DNA of 64,000 bases from Vibrio jasicida CAIM 1864 = LMG 25398 (GCF_000400365.1 NZ_BAOG01000025.1:180709-244708); one strand, 5' to 3'. Counted from the stretch's first letter, positions 1-9,880 are shown. Program-made: numbers and translations. The notes: generated from the letters alone by a model not told the origin.

Positions 1-348
1 CGATGTATTAGGGTGATAGTAAAGATCATACAACGCCATGTTGTGCCCTGCTTCTTCTAACATTAATGAAAGCGTAGGGCCTGGACCACAACCAAAGTCG
101 ATTCCGTTCGATTGTGGTGAAATTCGCTCTGCGATTGGGTCAGCAATTCGCGACAAAAAATGTCGATATCCCATATCTTCAGGATTGTTCTCATGCAGAT
201 CATAGTGAGCTTTTTCAGTTTTCGCATCCAAACGTTGGTCTGGATTGACGAATACCAAACTGCACTGTTCACACTGAAGATACTCGCGTCGCTTATCTTC
301 AAAAAAGTGGTGAGTGCGCTGATTCTGGCATAAAGGACAGGTGTGCAT
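1..348 (-). CDS. Zinc-ribbon class I SAM-dependent methyltransferase (C-terminal part cut off by window edge)
   Basis: From an ATG at 348 the frame stays open for 116 codons to base 1, so the C-terminal part lies outside the window. A GAGGAAG Shine-Dalgarno lies just upstream. The protein begins with a small zinc ribbon: CPLC at residues 4-7 and CEQC at 26-29. A glycine-rich SAM-binding motif I follows, DFGCGPGPTL, at about residue 85. This layout (Cys4 ribbon then Rossmann methyltransferase) is seen in small-molecule or RNA methyltransferases of unknown substrate; nothing here fixes the substrate. The gene reads away from the CsrB-type RNA, on the same strand. Confidence 0.75.
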   Translation of the reverse strand, partial: MHTCPLCQNQRTHHFFEDKRREYLQCEQCSLVFVNPDQRLDAKTEKAHYDLHENNPEDMGYRHFLSRIADPIAERISPQSNGIDFGCGPGPTLSLMLEEAGHNMALYDLYYHPNTS

Positions 349-464
349 GCTGACTTCCTCAAACAGGGATGCGAAACATACCAGAAAGTGGACACAGATT
401 GGAGTGTTGCTGGATACTTTTTCAGCAGTTTTTGTTAAAAAACTTTGATTGGCAAAAATGAATA

Positions 465-494
465 TAAAAAAAGCGACAGTGAGACTGTCGCTTT
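465..494 (-). terminator. Rho-independent terminator of the CsrB-type RNA
   Basis: Perfect 10-bp inverted repeat AAAGCGACAG / CTGTCGCTTT with a 5-nt loop, followed on the minus strand by a run of T (complement of the A-run at 465-472). Confidence 0.9.
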
Positions 495-845
495 CTGAAT
501 GCCACCAATAAGTGGCGAAACTGTGTTGCACACATCTGGTGCACCAAGAATCCTTTTGTTTTTCAAGCTTTCCCTGCCAAAAAGTGTTGTTCTTCATCTT
601 CCTGATGAGTTTTGGCTATCCTTTCACTTCCTGTTTACTGAGCTACTTCCTGAAGCCTGATCCGTTTCGCTGTCTTAACCGTTAGACTAGATGACCATCC
701 ATATCTGATAGGCTCCTTGCCTATCTAAGTCCCTTTTCCGACTACCAAACGTCCTTCGCTTGCGTCCTTGGAGACCTTATATCCATGGTCTAAATTCCTG
801 AGGTTCACTCCTTGTGAACACCGTCTACTTTACGGGTTTCGTAAA
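465..845 (-). ncRNA. csrB: CsrB-family CsrA-sequestering small RNA
   Basis: This stretch has no gene but on the minus strand it carries 16 GGA triplets between 551 and 811, spaced roughly every 7-37 bases. Many are in the AGGA or AAGGA context in loops of short hairpins, the hallmark of CsrB/CsrC decoy RNAs that titrate the translational regulator CsrA. It ends in a strong terminator hairpin (10-bp arms at 470-479 and 485-494) with a T-tract on the minus strand. The 3' end is therefore well supported (about 465). The 5' end near 845 is an estimate. In Vibrio such RNAs are activated by the VarS/VarA two-component system and feed into virulence, carbon and quorum-sensing control. That role is family knowledge; the identification rests on motif density. 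Confidence 0.85.
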
Positions 846-914
846 AACCAACAAGTCACCAAAAGCAATTAATGACACTAATTTTTTGCCATAAATAAAT
901 AACCCATTTTATCA

Positions 915-930
915 ATAACTTAAAAGTTAT
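915..930. promoter_or_regulatory. Palindrome upstream of the CsrB-type RNA
   Basis: ATAACTT-AA-AAGTTAT, a 7-bp inverted repeat about 70-85 bp upstream of the estimated RNA 5' end. Response regulators of the GacA/UvrY/VarA type bind upstream palindromes at csr RNA genes, so this could be such a site. The sequence itself does not match a consensus I can verify. Confidence 0.3.
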
Positions 931-1040
931 AGAGAGAAATCGCATCGATCACGTATGGCAAATGTCTCACAAGGCTTCAAGCTATCTATCACTTTTATGT
1001 TTAACATTGAATAAGATCGAGATCACACAAAGCCACAAAC

Positions 1041-1070
1041 AAAAATGCCCCAACCAATAGTTGGGGCATT
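1041..1070 (-). terminator. Terminator of cytochrome c4 gene
   Basis: Eleven-bp inverted repeat AATGCCCCAAC / GTTGGGGCATT around a 5-nt loop, with a T-tract on the minus strand, 36 bp past the cytochrome c4 stop codon. Confidence 0.9.
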
Positions 1071-1105
1071 CCTGTATAACTTTGCTCGAACGCGGTGTAG
1101 GGGGC

Positions 1106-1723
1106 TTAGTGCAGACCGCCAACGTATTTCGACAGAACTTCGATGTCTTCGTCTGTCATTTTCTTTGCGATGTCACGCATCATGGCATTCATATCATTAC
1201 CACGAGCACCATCACGGAACTTCTCTAACTGAGCTTTGATGTAGTCAGCTTGCTGACCAGAAATTTTAGGGAAACCTGAAAGCTCAGTGCCGTTACCACG
1301 AGGACCGTGACACGCAATACATGCGGTTAGACCACGCTCTGCATCACCAGCGGTGTAAAGTACCTTACCTTGCTCGACCACATTTTCGGGGGTTGAGCTC
1401 TCTGCAATAGGTAAAGAGGCATAGTAAGCAGATAGATCCGCGATGTCTTCATCACTTAGTGGCATAGCCATACCACTCATTACAGGATCGTAACGACCTT
1501 GTTTACCACCACTAGTCATACCTAGTTTTAGATCTTTTAATTGCTTCTCAAGATACTTAGCGTGTTGGCCTGCAAGATTCGGGTACATTGCTAGTGCACT
1601 GTTACCATCTGCTCCGTGACAGGCGACACAGGTTTGTGATTTTGCTTTACCAGCTTCAATATTACCTTGGGCCCATACTGAGCAACTGGCTAAAAGACTC
1701 AAAATTAGCGCTAATTTCTTCAT
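1106..1723 (-). CDS. Cytochrome c4, diheme periplasmic
   Basis: A 205-residue protein with a signal peptide (MKKLALILSLLASCSVWA, cleavage near residue 19) and two CxxCH heme c sites: CVACH at 32-36 and CIACH at 135-139. They lie in two homologous halves of about 90 residues. Size, two-domain duplication and signal peptide match cytochrome c4, a soluble or loosely membrane-bound periplasmic electron carrier delivering electrons to cbb3-type terminal oxidases. It is divergent from engB and single-gene, with its own terminator. No regulatory site is evident in the 150-bp divergent region. Confidence 0.92.
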   Translation of the reverse strand: MKKLALILSLLASCSVWAQGNIEAGKAKSQTCVACHGADGNSALAMYPNLAGQHAKYLEKQLKDLKLGMTSGGKQGRYDPVMSGMAMPLSDEDIADLSAYYASLPIAESSTPENVVEQGKVLYTAGDAERGLTACIACHGPRGNGTELSGFPKISGQQADYIKAQLEKFRDGARGNDMNAMMRDIAKKMTDEDIEVLSKYVGGLH

Positions 1724-1882
1724 GACATTCCATTATAATTATCAAGCTTCCAGTACCACGGAATGTGAACATACCGCGTACACTCATGGTACAATAGGCG
1801 ACCTTATGCCGAGCACGGTTATTTTACACAATTTCACAAAAAAGTAATCAATCGACTACACAAAGTCGAGATGGAGTTAACA

Positions 1883-2545
1883 GTGAGCGTAAAAATTCAT
1901 TACCAAAACACGCATTTCATCACCAGCGCACCCGATATTCGTCACTTACCGGAGGACGAAGGTGTCGAAATTGCGTTTGCAGGACGCTCAAACGCTGGTA
2001 AATCGAGTGCACTGAATCGCCTGACTAACCAAAAAAGTCTAGCGAAGACATCAAAGACCCCAGGTCGTACTCAATTGATCAACCTTTTCAAAGTACAAGA
2101 AGGTTGTCATATCGTCGATTTGCCAGGATACGGCTTCGCTCAAGTACCGGTTGAGATGAAGAACAAATGGCAAAAGTCATTAGGTGAATACCTACAGAAA
2201 CGTGAGTGTCTAAAAGGTCTCGTGGTTCTAATGGACATTCGTCACCCAATGAAAGATCTCGACCAGCAAATGATTTTCTGGGCAATCGACAGCCGCATCC
2301 CTGTGCAAGTACTGCTGACTAAAGCTGACAAGCTAAAAAGCGGCGCTCGTAAACAGGTACTACTGAAAATTCGCAAACAAGCAGAGACGTTTGGTGGCGA
2401 TGTATCGGTTGATGTGTTCTCTTCATTGAAAGGTCTGGGAGTTGATCAGCTTCGTGCCAAACTGGACGTTTGGTTTGCACCGGCAATCGCACACCTTCTT
2501 GAAGAAGACGAACAAGATGACGCTCAAGAGAGCAACGAAGAATAA
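1883..2545 (+). CDS. engB: Ribosome-biogenesis GTPase EngB (YihA/YsxC)
   Basis: Essential-type small GTPase acting in large ribosomal subunit assembly. The P-loop [12 protein letters not shown] (G1), DLPGYG (G3) and TKADK (G4) are all visible. The frame is open from an ATG at 1871. GTG at 1883 is preferred because GGAG (1873-1876) sits 6 nt before it, and because the resulting N-terminus (MSVKIHYQN, 220 aa) matches family length. The ATG at 1871 lacks a spaced Shine-Dalgarno. The neighbourhood engB–Spot 42–polA is the conserved gammaproteobacterial arrangement. An acidic C-terminal tail ([14 protein letters not shown]) is normal for Vibrio. Confidence 0.95.
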   Translation: MSVKIHYQNTHFITSAPDIRHLPEDEGVEIAFAGRSNAGKSSALNRLTNQKSLAKTSKTPGRTQLINLFKVQEGCHIVDLPGYGFAQVPVEMKNKWQKSLGEYLQKRECLKGLVVLMDIRHPMKDLDQQMIFWAIDSRIPVQVLLTKADKLKSGARKQVLLKIRKQAETFGGDVSVDVFSSLKGLGVDQLRAKLDVWFAPAIAHLLEEDEQDDAQESNEE

Positions 2546-2575
2546 TTAACAAAATTTGTTAAATTTTTTCGACAC

Positions 2576-2601
2576 AGCCCTGCCTTTTGGTGGGGCTTTT
2601 G
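2576..2601 (+). terminator. Terminator downstream of engB
   Basis: AGCCCTGCC / GGTGGGGCT stem with a TTTT loop (two G-T pairs), followed by TTTTGC, 30 bp after the engB stop. Confidence 0.7.
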
Positions 2602-3020
2602 CTTATGTGGGGCAAGAAAGGTGAATTTCAGGCAATAAAAATCCCCACCTTCCTGGCAGGGATAACGGGAGAGAAAAATTGGTAATTATTGTTATGAGGC
2701 GAAGCATTACTGAACTGAGATTCGATTTCAATAGGTTAAAAAGCAATCTTATCTTCTACCTCAAACCAAACACCCTCACCCACACGACACAATAGCCCTA
2801 TTATTCATATAGTTAAGTTAAGCAGAACATCAAAAAGACGTAACTTAGTTTCTTTCGAGAAAAAATAATAGTGTGACTGGCGTAAATTTACAGCATGAAT
2901 AACGCAATAAATTGGAGTGAAAAAGCTAGATTTGACAGTAACTTAGAGAGGTCTAAAAAAGTGCATTTTTGTGGACTATTTTAACTTATTGATCAAAAAG
3001 AAAAATTTTCTTTCGCCCAA
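2602..3020. other. Non-coding stretch between engB and Spot 42
   Basis: AT-rich, with no convincing open frame or strong hairpin beyond the flanking terminators. Vibrionaceae can carry further small RNAs near spf, but I see no specific signature here. Confidence 0.4.
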
Positions 3021-3126
3021 TAAAAAACGCCCCAGTCAAAAACTGACTGGGGCGGCTGAATCAGCCTAATCCAATAACGTGAAACAAAAGGTCTGAAAGA
3101 TAGAACATCTTACCTCTGTACCCTAC
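3021..3126 (-). ncRNA. spf: Spot 42 small RNA
   Basis: The minus strand reads GTAGGGTACAGAGGTAAGAT at its 5' end. It continues through the conserved unstructured segments into a terminator hairpin CGCCCCAGTC / GACTGGGGCG plus T-tract. This is nearly identical to E. coli Spot 42 at both ends, and it sits in the same place between polA and engB. Spot 42 is an Hfq-dependent base-pairing RNA repressing secondary carbon-metabolism genes and is itself repressed by CRP-cAMP. A promoter fits: -10 TACATT 7 nt before the start and -35 TTGCAA 16 nt further up (about 3134-3161). Length about 106 nt versus 109 in E. coli. Confidence 0.97.
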
Positions 3127-3239
3127 GAGAGATAATGTACAACAATTGGTCAGATTTGCAAAGAATTTTTGTAATTTTTTTTCATGAAAGTTTTATTAAG
3201 CAACAATAATTCTCACAATTGAATTGCTTTTTTATTAGC

Positions 3240-3268
3240 ACAAAAAAGCCAGCGTTTGTGCGCTGGCT
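3240..3268 (-). terminator. polA terminator
   Basis: AGCCAGCG (3247-3254) and CGCTGGCT (3261-3268) form a perfect 8-bp stem, with a T-tract on the minus strand, 34 bp past the polA stop. Confidence 0.9.
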
Positions 3269-3301
3269 CATGTTTAATTAGTAAAATTGATTTAAAAGTG
3301 A

Positions 3302-6094
3302 CTAGTGTGCTTGGTCCCAGTTATCACCGTGACCTGCTTCTGCCACTAGAGGAACTTTCAGTTCTGCTGCAGATTCCATCAAATTCTGTACTTTATTTTC
3401 AATTTCGGACAAAGAAGACTCTTCAACTTCAAAAACCAATTCATCGTGCACTTGCATGAGAAGTTTCACTCGACCATTACCTTCTTGCTGAATCCACTCA
3501 TCCACTAATAACATCGCTTTCTTGATGATATCCGCAGCGGTACCCTGCATCGGCGCGTTAATCGCGGCACGCTCAGCAGCTTTACGACGCATACCGTTAC
3601 GAGATTGAATTTCTGGAAGATGCAGACGACGACCAAAAATCGTCTCTACGTAACCTTGTGCAGAAGCAGTACTACGCGTGTCTTCCATGTACTGCATTAC
3701 ACCAGGGTAACGTTCGAAGTACTTGTCCATGTAAGCCTGCGCTTCACCACGCGGAATACCGAGCTGTTTTGCTAAGCCAAATGCGCTCATGCCGTAAATC
3801 AAACCAAAGTTAACCGCTTTTGCACGACGACGCTGTTCACTTGAGACTTGGTCGATAGAAACACCCATGATTTCTGCCGCCGTTGCTGCATGGATATCTT
3901 TACCATCGCGGAACGCATCAAGCAGCGCTTGGTCACCTGACAGGTGCGCCATAATACGCAATTCAATTTGAGAGTAGTCGACTGCCAAGATCTTATATCC
4001 CGTCGGTGCAATAAATGCCTGACGAATACGACGACCTTCTTCGTTACGAATTGGAATGTTCTGCAAGTTAGGATCGGTTGAAGATAGACGTCCCGTTGCA
4101 GTAACCGCTTGGTGGTAAGAAGTATGCACACGGCCCGTTGATGGGTTAATCATCTTCGGTAATTTGTCGGTGTACGTTGATTTTAACTTCGCCAGACCAC
4201 GGTATTCCAAAATCAGTTTTGGTAGTGGGTAATCCAGAGCCAGTTCTTGCAGCACTTCTTCATTAGTAGAAGGCGTCCCTGATGGTGTCTTCTTGATGAC
4301 TGGCAGACCCATTTTCTCAAACAGAAGTGCTTGCAACTGCTTCGGTGAGTTCATGTTGAACTCTTGCTCTGCAATCTCATAGGCTTTCTGCTCAAGCTCA
4401 TCCAGACGTGCGGCGATCTCTACCGACTGCGCACTAAGCTTCATGTCATCAATCAGTACACCTGTGCGTTCAATGCGAGACAGCACTGGTACAAGTGGCA
4501 TTTCGATTTCTTCGTATACGGTTTTTAGCTTCTCATCTTGCTCGATGTTGGCAAACAAACGGTTATGTAGACGAAGTGTCACGTCCGCATCTTCCGCTGC
4601 GTATGGTGAAGCTTCATCCAGATCGATTTGGTTGAAGGTCAGTTGATTCTTACCTTTACCTGCGATTTGCTCGAATGAAATGCAGCTGTGTTGTAGAAAG
4701 CGCAGTGCCAAGCTGTCCATATCGTGTTTGCCACCTACGCTGTTGTAAACGTAAGACGCTAACATAGTGTCGTGCTTGATACCTTTCATCTCAATGCCGT
4801 AGCGAGCTAGCACAGATGCGTCGTATTTTAAGTTTTGACCAACTTTCGATTGAGCTTCATCTTCAAGAATTGGCTTAAGCTGTTCGAGTACCCAATCACG
4901 ATCAAGTTGCTGAGGCGCATCTAGATAGTCATGGGCCACTGGTACATAAGCCGCAATGCCTTCATCGGTCGCAAATGATAGACCTACTAGGTTTGCCACC
5001 ATGTAATCTAGGCTGTCGGTTTCGGTATCAAACGCAAATAACTCAGACGCTTTTAGTTTATCTAACCAAGCATTAAATAAAGCTTCATCCAGGATGGTTT
5101 CGTATTGGCTACGGTCGATTTTTACTGCTGAGGTGTCCATATCTGCTTTAGATGAAGCAGAACCACCACGCACTGCGCCGGTTGATTCATCCGCTTCTAC
5201 GACACCTGTGCCGCCTTCTAATAACTCATTCAACCAAGACTTGAACGTCAACTGACCGTACAGTTTGATCAGCTCATCTGTGCTTGGCTCTGCTTTTAGC
5301 AATGATTCTGGCGTCTCTTCCAGCTCCACATCCAACTTGATGGTTGCCAACTCATAAGACATCATCGCATCGTCTTTGTTGTCCACAAGCTTCTTCGCCA
5401 TGGTTTTGGAACCACGGAAACCAAGCGCAGCGATATCGTCGAGGTTTTCATACAGCTTAGTTAGACCGCCGATCCCCTGCAGAAGTGCAGTTGCAGTTTT
5501 ATCACCAACACCCGGAACGCCGGGGATGTTGTCGACTTTATCGCCCATCAACGCTAGGTAATCGATGATCAGCTCTGGTGGAATACCAAACTTCTCAATC
5601 ACCCCTTCACGATCCATCACGACGTTAGTCATGGTATTGATCAAGGTGACGTTATCATCGACAAGTTGGGCCATGTCTTTATCGCCTGTACTGATCAAAA
5701 CCGGCATGCCCTGTTGTGATGCTTGATAAGCCAAAGTTCCGATAACATCATCAGCTTCTACGCCAGGAATACAGATCAGTGGCAGGCCCATTGCTCGAAT
5801 GACGTTATGCAGTGGCTCAATTTGGCAACGAAGATCATCCGGCATTGGTGGACGGTTCGCTTTGTATTCTGGGTACATATCGTCTCGGAAGGTTTTACCC
5901 TTCGCATCGAAAACCACCGCAATGCGATCCGAAGCAAACTGACGCATCATACTGCGTAACATGTTCACCACACCGTAAACTGCGTTAGTTGGAATTTCAC
6001 CGTTACTCATCGTGCCTGGGTAAGCGTGAAAAGCGCGATATAGATAAGAAGAACCGTCGATCAGAATCAACGGATTTTCAGGAATACTTGCCAT
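3302..6094 (-). CDS. polA: DNA polymerase I
   Basis: 930 residues (E. coli 928). Domains in order: 5'-3' flap exonuclease (about 1-300, with [12 protein letters not shown] and metal-binding Asp residues), 3'-5' proofreading exonuclease (about 325-515) and family A polymerase (about 520-930). The proofreading domain keeps its catalytic residues ([18 protein letters not shown]), so it should be active. Polymerase motifs A (DYSQIELR), B ([14 protein letters not shown]) and C (QVHDELVFE) are all intact. It acts in Okazaki fragment maturation and gap repair. The gene is monocistronic with its own terminator. Two to three DnaA-box-like sites lie about 110-165 bp upstream. Confidence 0.98.
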   Translation of the reverse strand: MASIPENPLILIDGSSYLYRAFHAYPGTMSNGEIPTNAVYGVVNMLRSMMRQFASDRIAVVFDAKGKTFRDDMYPEYKANRPPMPDDLRCQIEPLHNVIRAMGLPLICIPGVEADDVIGTLAYQASQQGMPVLISTGDKDMAQLVDDNVTLINTMTNVVMDREGVIEKFGIPPELIIDYLALMGDKVDNIPGVPGVGDKTATALLQGIGGLTKLYENLDDIAALGFRGSKTMAKKLVDNKDDAMMSYELATIKLDVELEETPESLLKAEPSTDELIKLYGQLTFKSWLNELLEGGTGVVEADESTGAVRGGSASSKADMDTSAVKIDRSQYETILDEALFNAWLDKLKASELFAFDTETDSLDYMVANLVGLSFATDEGIAAYVPVAHDYLDAPQQLDRDWVLEQLKPILEDEAQSKVGQNLKYDASVLARYGIEMKGIKHDTMLASYVYNSVGGKHDMDSLALRFLQHSCISFEQIAGKGKNQLTFNQIDLDEASPYAAEDADVTLRLHNRLFANIEQDEKLKTVYEEIEMPLVPVLSRIERTGVLIDDMKLSAQSVEIAARLDELEQKAYEIAEQEFNMNSPKQLQALLFEKMGLPVIKKTPSGTPSTNEEVLQELALDYPLPKLILEYRGLAKLKSTYTDKLPKMINPSTGRVHTSYHQAVTATGRLSSTDPNLQNIPIRNEEGRRIRQAFIAPTGYKILAVDYSQIELRIMAHLSGDQALLDAFRDGKDIHAATAAEIMGVSIDQVSSEQRRRAKAVNFGLIYGMSAFGLAKQLGIPRGEAQAYMDKYFERYPGVMQYMEDTRSTASAQGYVETIFGRRLHLPEIQSRNGMRRKAAERAAINAPMQGTAADIIKKAMLLVDEWIQQEGNGRVKLLMQVHDELVFEVEESSLSEIENKVQNLMESAAELKVPLVAEAGHGDNWDQAH

Positions 6095-6201
6095 AATTGT
6101 CTGTATCCAAATCAGTACTTAATAGATCTGCTTAGAATGCCATGACTGCTGATCCGAATCTATCTTGTTCGCTCGATCAAGTTCGCGGAAATTTTCCGAT
6201 G

Positions 6202-6258
6202 TTATTCACGAAAAACACCTCTCACTGTGGATAACTCTGTTTATAGAAATTATCCACT
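6202..6258. promoter_or_regulatory. Cluster of DnaA-box-like sites upstream of polA
   Basis: TGTGGATAA at 6226-6234 is a perfect DnaA box (reverse of TTATCCACA). TTATTCACG (6202-6210) and TTATCCACT (6250-6258) each differ at one end base. DnaA control of polA has been reported in E. coli; here it is an inference from the motifs. Confidence 0.5.
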
Positions 6259-6413
6259 GGTTATCCCATGGAAATAAAGACAGAAAAAAACAAACATAAA
6301 CTATTGTTTTAGTGGTAATTATTTTAAAACAAAAGACAAGATCAACGATCCTGAAATGATCATGACATGTGGAAAAGTTGCCGATGGAGGCGTCAATTAG
6401 AAATCACAGAAAA

Positions 6414-6635
6414 GAAAAAAGCGACCCAATTGGGTCGCCTAGCAGAAGTGGTAAAGCTATTTCCATTTGTATGGCAGCTTAACCAAGAAGCTATAAATTA
6501 CACTGGAAGCAATGTGAGCAATGTCGTGTCAAAAAGAATTAGTGCAAGTTCTGGGGAAAATGTTTCATTACCTTCTCAACACTCGGTTAATTAGCAATTC
6601 AACGTCCTTGTGAACTTTCCTCATTCCCTAAGACA
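6414..6635 (-). ncRNA. ryhB: RyhB iron-responsive small RNA (long Vibrio form)
   Basis: The minus strand contains CACGACATTGCTCACATTGC followed by TTCCAGT, the invariant base-pairing core of enterobacterial RyhB. It ends in a GCGACCC-AA-TTGGGTCGC type hairpin (6421-6438) with a T-tract at 6415-6420. About 222 nt from the predicted start to the end, matching the known longer Vibrio RyhB (E. coli about 90 nt). RyhB is made under iron starvation and, with Hfq, down-regulates iron-using proteins. The promoter is overlapped by a Fur box. The 5' end is inferred from the promoter (about plus or minus 5 nt). Confidence 0.95.
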
Positions 6636-6641
6636 GGTTTA

Positions 6642-6669
6642 ATAATAATGATTCTCATTTAACAGTCAA
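6642..6669 (-). promoter_or_regulatory. ryhB promoter with Fur box
   Basis: On the minus strand: -35 TTGACT (6664-6669), 16-bp spacer, -10 TATTAT (6642-6647). The spacer and -10 carry a Fur-box-like sequence, AATAATGATTCTCATTTAA at 6644-6662 (plus strand). It matches 13 of 19 positions of the GATAATGATAATCATTATC consensus, so Fe-Fur would block RNA polymerase. Confidence 0.85.
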
Positions 6670-6673
6670 TACC

Positions 6674-6696
6674 TAAATGAGAAAAAATCTCATTTA
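6674..6696. repeat. Inverted repeat past the GNAT gene
   Basis: TAAATGAG / CTCATTTA, 8-bp arms with a 7-nt A-rich loop. It is followed by ATTTTTTA on the plus strand. It lies between the GNAT stop codon (6701) and the ryhB promoter, and may terminate or insulate transcription entering ryhB. Confidence 0.5.
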
Positions 6697-6700
6697 TTTT

Positions 6701-7135
6701 TTATAGCGCCTTAATGAAGCGTACTCTAGACTCACGTAAGTTCGGTTTTTCTTCAAACTTTTCAATAATGTATTCATTTCTTAGCAACAAGCGAAGCATG
6801 GCAGGAAATTGGTTACGAGATTTCACTTTTAAAGTTTTGTAGCCCTGCTCTACTACCCATTCCTCCTGCGCTTCTAATAACATTTGCGCCACGCCTTCAT
6901 TGCGCGCTTCTGGTGCTACGCCACCAAACCAACTGTAGAAGGTATATTCATCTAACTCGTAGCCGATTTTGAAACCTAGGATCGTCCCCGCTTTCTCAGC
7001 CACTAGGATTAAACTTTTTTTATCTCCTAGGCGCTCAGCCATGGATTCAACCGTCTCACCATGTGCAAACTCAGTAACACGAGCTACCACTTGGATCGCC
7101 TCTTCCAGCGTGCCTTCACGAATCAGCATTGTCAT
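6701..7135 (-). CDS. GNAT-family N-acetyltransferase
   Basis: A 144-residue single-domain GNAT protein. The acetyl-CoA binding motif A is visible around residues 70-90 (GGVAPEARNEGVAQMLL, a variant of the V-x-P-x-x-R-x-x-G-x-A pattern). A C-terminal beta strand and arginine-rich end follow. Start chosen at the first ATG (7135) because GGAGAG lies 7 nt upstream; a second ATG is two codons in. The substrate cannot be told from sequence. Single gene upstream of ryhB on the same strand, followed by an inverted repeat that may separate the two transcripts. Confidence 0.85.
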   Translation of the reverse strand: MTMLIREGTLEEAIQVVARVTEFAHGETVESMAERLGDKKSLILVAEKAGTILGFKIGYELDEYTFYSWFGGVAPEARNEGVAQMLLEAQEEWVVEQGYKTLKVKSRNQFPAMLRLLLRNEYIIEKFEEKPNLRESRVRFIKAL

Positions 7136-7156
7136 TGTCTTACTCTCCAGAAATAA

Positions 7157-7213
7157 ATATACCCAAGTAACTTCAAGCCGTGTGTATTCCGTCTTGAGGT
7201 TACTTGGGTATAT
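7157..7213. repeat. Short ERIC-like palindromic repeat
   Basis: 57-bp near-perfect palindrome whose arms begin ATATACCCAAGTAAC and end GTTACTTGGGTATAT (21-bp arms, one mismatch). The same arm sequence recurs at 22568-22834 and 23920-23986. It lies in the leader of the GNAT gene. Confidence 0.85.
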
Positions 7214-7214
7214 T

Positions 7215-7239
7215 CAGACCGACAACAATTGTCGGTCTG
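7215..7239. terminator. Hairpin between hemB and GNAT genes
   Basis: CAGACCGACA / TGTCGGTCTG, a 10-bp perfect stem with a 5-nt loop, 22 bp past the hemB stop. The T-rich side (CTTTTC) is on the plus strand, so for hemB this is a stem without a good T-tract. Confidence 0.55.
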
Positions 7240-7260
7240 GCTTTTCTCATTGAGCGATAA

Positions 7261-8358
<1,098 letters not shown>

Positions 8359-8507
8359 TCATCTGGTGGCAAAATCATATCACTCTTGATGCACCTTGCG
8401 AGCAGCAATATGGAAAAACGGCATGAAAAAACCGAAAATGACCCAGCACTCACACTCAAGTATACTTCTCACTAATTCCATACACCGATGAACCATAGAG
8501 ACCAACC

Positions 8508-9272
8508 ATGATCGATACTCACGCTCATATTTACGCTAGCGAATTTGATAACGACCGCGACGAGGTGGTGAAACGTGCTTTAGAACAAGGCATTGATAGA
8601 ATTCTGCTACCAAACATCGATCTTGAATCTATTGAGCCGATGCTAAAAACCGAGGCGGCTTATCCTGAGGTTTGTCGCTCAATGATGGGTCTGCATCCAT
8701 GTTATGTAGATGGCAATATTGAGCAAACACTAGAAATCATTCGTGGTTGGTTTGAAAAGCACAACTTCATTGCAGTGGGTGAAATCGGTATCGACCTGTA
8801 CTGGGATAAAACCTTCCGCGCGGAACAAGAAATGGCGTTTGTGACTCAGTTAAACTGGGCAAAAGAGATGGATTTGCCTGTCGTTATCCACACACGTGAC
8901 TCGATTGAAGAAACGCTGACCTTACTGCGTCAAGAACAAGACGGCCGCTTGCGTGGCGTATTCCACTGTTTCGGTGGCAGCGCAGAAGAAGCGCAAGCGA
9001 TCAATGAGCTAGGATTCCACTTAGGTCTAGGTGGTGTCTCTACGTTTAAAAACGGCGGCATGGATAAAGTTATCCCGCACCTGGACATGAATTGGGTGAT
9101 TCTAGAGACAGACTGTCCTTACCTTGCACCTGTACCACATCGTGGTAAACGCAACGAGCCAGCTTATACTTCTCTAGTGGCGGCGCGCGTGGCCGAACTT
9201 CGTGGGGAAAGCCTTGAAGCTATCGACACCCGAACGACTAAAAACGCAGAAGCGCTGTTTAACCTCAAATAG
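8508..9272 (+). CDS. TatD-family metal-dependent hydrolase
   Basis: 254 residues forming a TIM-barrel amidohydrolase-like fold. Metal ligands are visible: DTHAH (His5, His7), the Glu of VGEIGID (about 92), VIHTRD, VFHCFGG and the Asp of ETDCPYLAP. These are the TatD DNase signature positions. Family members are Mg-dependent 3'-5' exonucleases acting on DNA or RNA, or in D-Tyr-tRNA-deacylase-like roles. The sequence differs from E. coli TatD proper, although it lies beside tatABC; here it is on the opposite strand and separated from tatC by the microprotein cluster. Start ATG 8508; SD weak (AGAGACC). Confidence 0.9.
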   Translation: MIDTHAHIYASEFDNDRDEVVKRALEQGIDRILLPNIDLESIEPMLKTEAAYPEVCRSMMGLHPCYVDGNIEQTLEIIRGWFEKHNFIAVGEIGIDLYWDKTFRAEQEMAFVTQLNWAKEMDLPVVIHTRDSIEETLTLLRQEQDGRLRGVFHCFGGSAEEAQAINELGFHLGLGGVSTFKNGGMDKVIPHLDMNWVILETDCPYLAPVPHRGKRNEPAYTSLVAARVAELRGESLEAIDTRTTKNAEALFNLK

Positions 9273-9412
9273 CCTCAGGGTTATAGACCTCACATTCAGT
9301 CACCTTACTCTATTTCTATAGCACCGGCTGATAAATTCAAAAATCCGTGCTATTGAGACAGAGCCATTAAGATTCCTAATATTGCTCATACACTTATTGA
9401 GTTGGGCAATTT

Positions 9413-9535
9413 ATGGAACAGTGCAAACACAATATTTACCTACAGCGCCACAGACGAACTTTTTGGCAAAAACTGATCGGAATTAAAGAAGTCTACGTCT
9501 GTTCACGATGTGGATATATGCTCAGAGTTAAATAA
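9413..9535 (+). CDS. Microprotein A, single zinc-knuckle type (40 aa)
   Basis: ATG at 9413 to TAA at 9533-9535. It carries C-x-H near the N-terminus (CKH at 4-6), then YLQRHRR, FWQKLIGIKEVYVC and CSRCGY. The C-x-H plus C-x-x-C pairs, separated by a basic/aromatic segment, would suit one zinc ion. Three relatives occur in the window (9764-9880, 10172-10288, 55474-55620). Conservation of the core (LIGIKEVYVCSRCGY) across copies with divergent flanking DNA argues that it is translated. Function unknown. It could bind nucleic acid or be a small partner protein. Too short for ordinary gene finding. Confidence 0.7.
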   Translation: MEQCKHNIYLQRHRRTFWQKLIGIKEVYVCSRCGYMLRVK

Positions 9536-9763
9536 TTTCTTCTCTACTTGTCACACTTTTTATCCCGACTTCAAAGCGAACAACTTGGACGAAAACGTTA
9601 TGAACCTCCGTCTGACTTTGAGCTCGTATGGGATCTTTACGTATGGTATAGAAAAATCATATATTTGAGATGGATAACTATATTATTCACATCATTGCAG
9701 TATGGAAATAATTTCACATAAAATGCCCGACGGCTTATAAAATCAAAATAGATGGGACTCATA
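9536..9763. other. Spacer between microproteins A and B
   Basis: AT-rich intergenic DNA with no hairpin terminator after copy A. It holds possible promoter-like elements (for example TATTATTC near 9690) but nothing decisive. It does not resemble the next spacer, so the gene copies are conserved but the spacers are not. Confidence 0.4.
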
Positions 9764-9880
9764 ATGTGTAATCATGGAGTATACTTGCAACGTCAGCAGC
9801 GCAGTTGGATTCAAAAACTAATCGGCATTAAAGAACTTTATGTCTGTTCTAAATGCGGTTATGTCCTTAAGCTGAGATAA
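9764..9880 (+). CDS. Microprotein B, single zinc-knuckle type (38 aa)
   Basis: ATG 9764, TAA 9878-9880. Protein starts MCNHGVYLQRQQR and continues through IQKLIGIKELYVC to CSKCGYVLKLR. Aligned with copies A and C it keeps the N-terminal C-x-H, YLQR, the Lys-Leu-x-Gly-Ile-Lys-Glu core and the C-x-x-C-Gly-Tyr. Synonymous and conservative changes (Arg/Lys, Val/Leu) dominate the differences, as expected for selected protein sequence. A short GGGA precedes the start. Function unknown. Confidence 0.7.
   Translation: MCNHGVYLQRQQRSWIQKLIGIKELYVCSKCGYVLKLR

Noticed and set aside
63..395. 110-codon minus-strand frame at the left edge
   Set aside because: It is a shadow of the methyltransferase, whose true frame is the one open to base 1 with a zinc ribbon.
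6367..6594. 75-codon plus-strand frame upstream of polA
   Set aside because: Runs through RyhB in antisense and shows no protein-like character.
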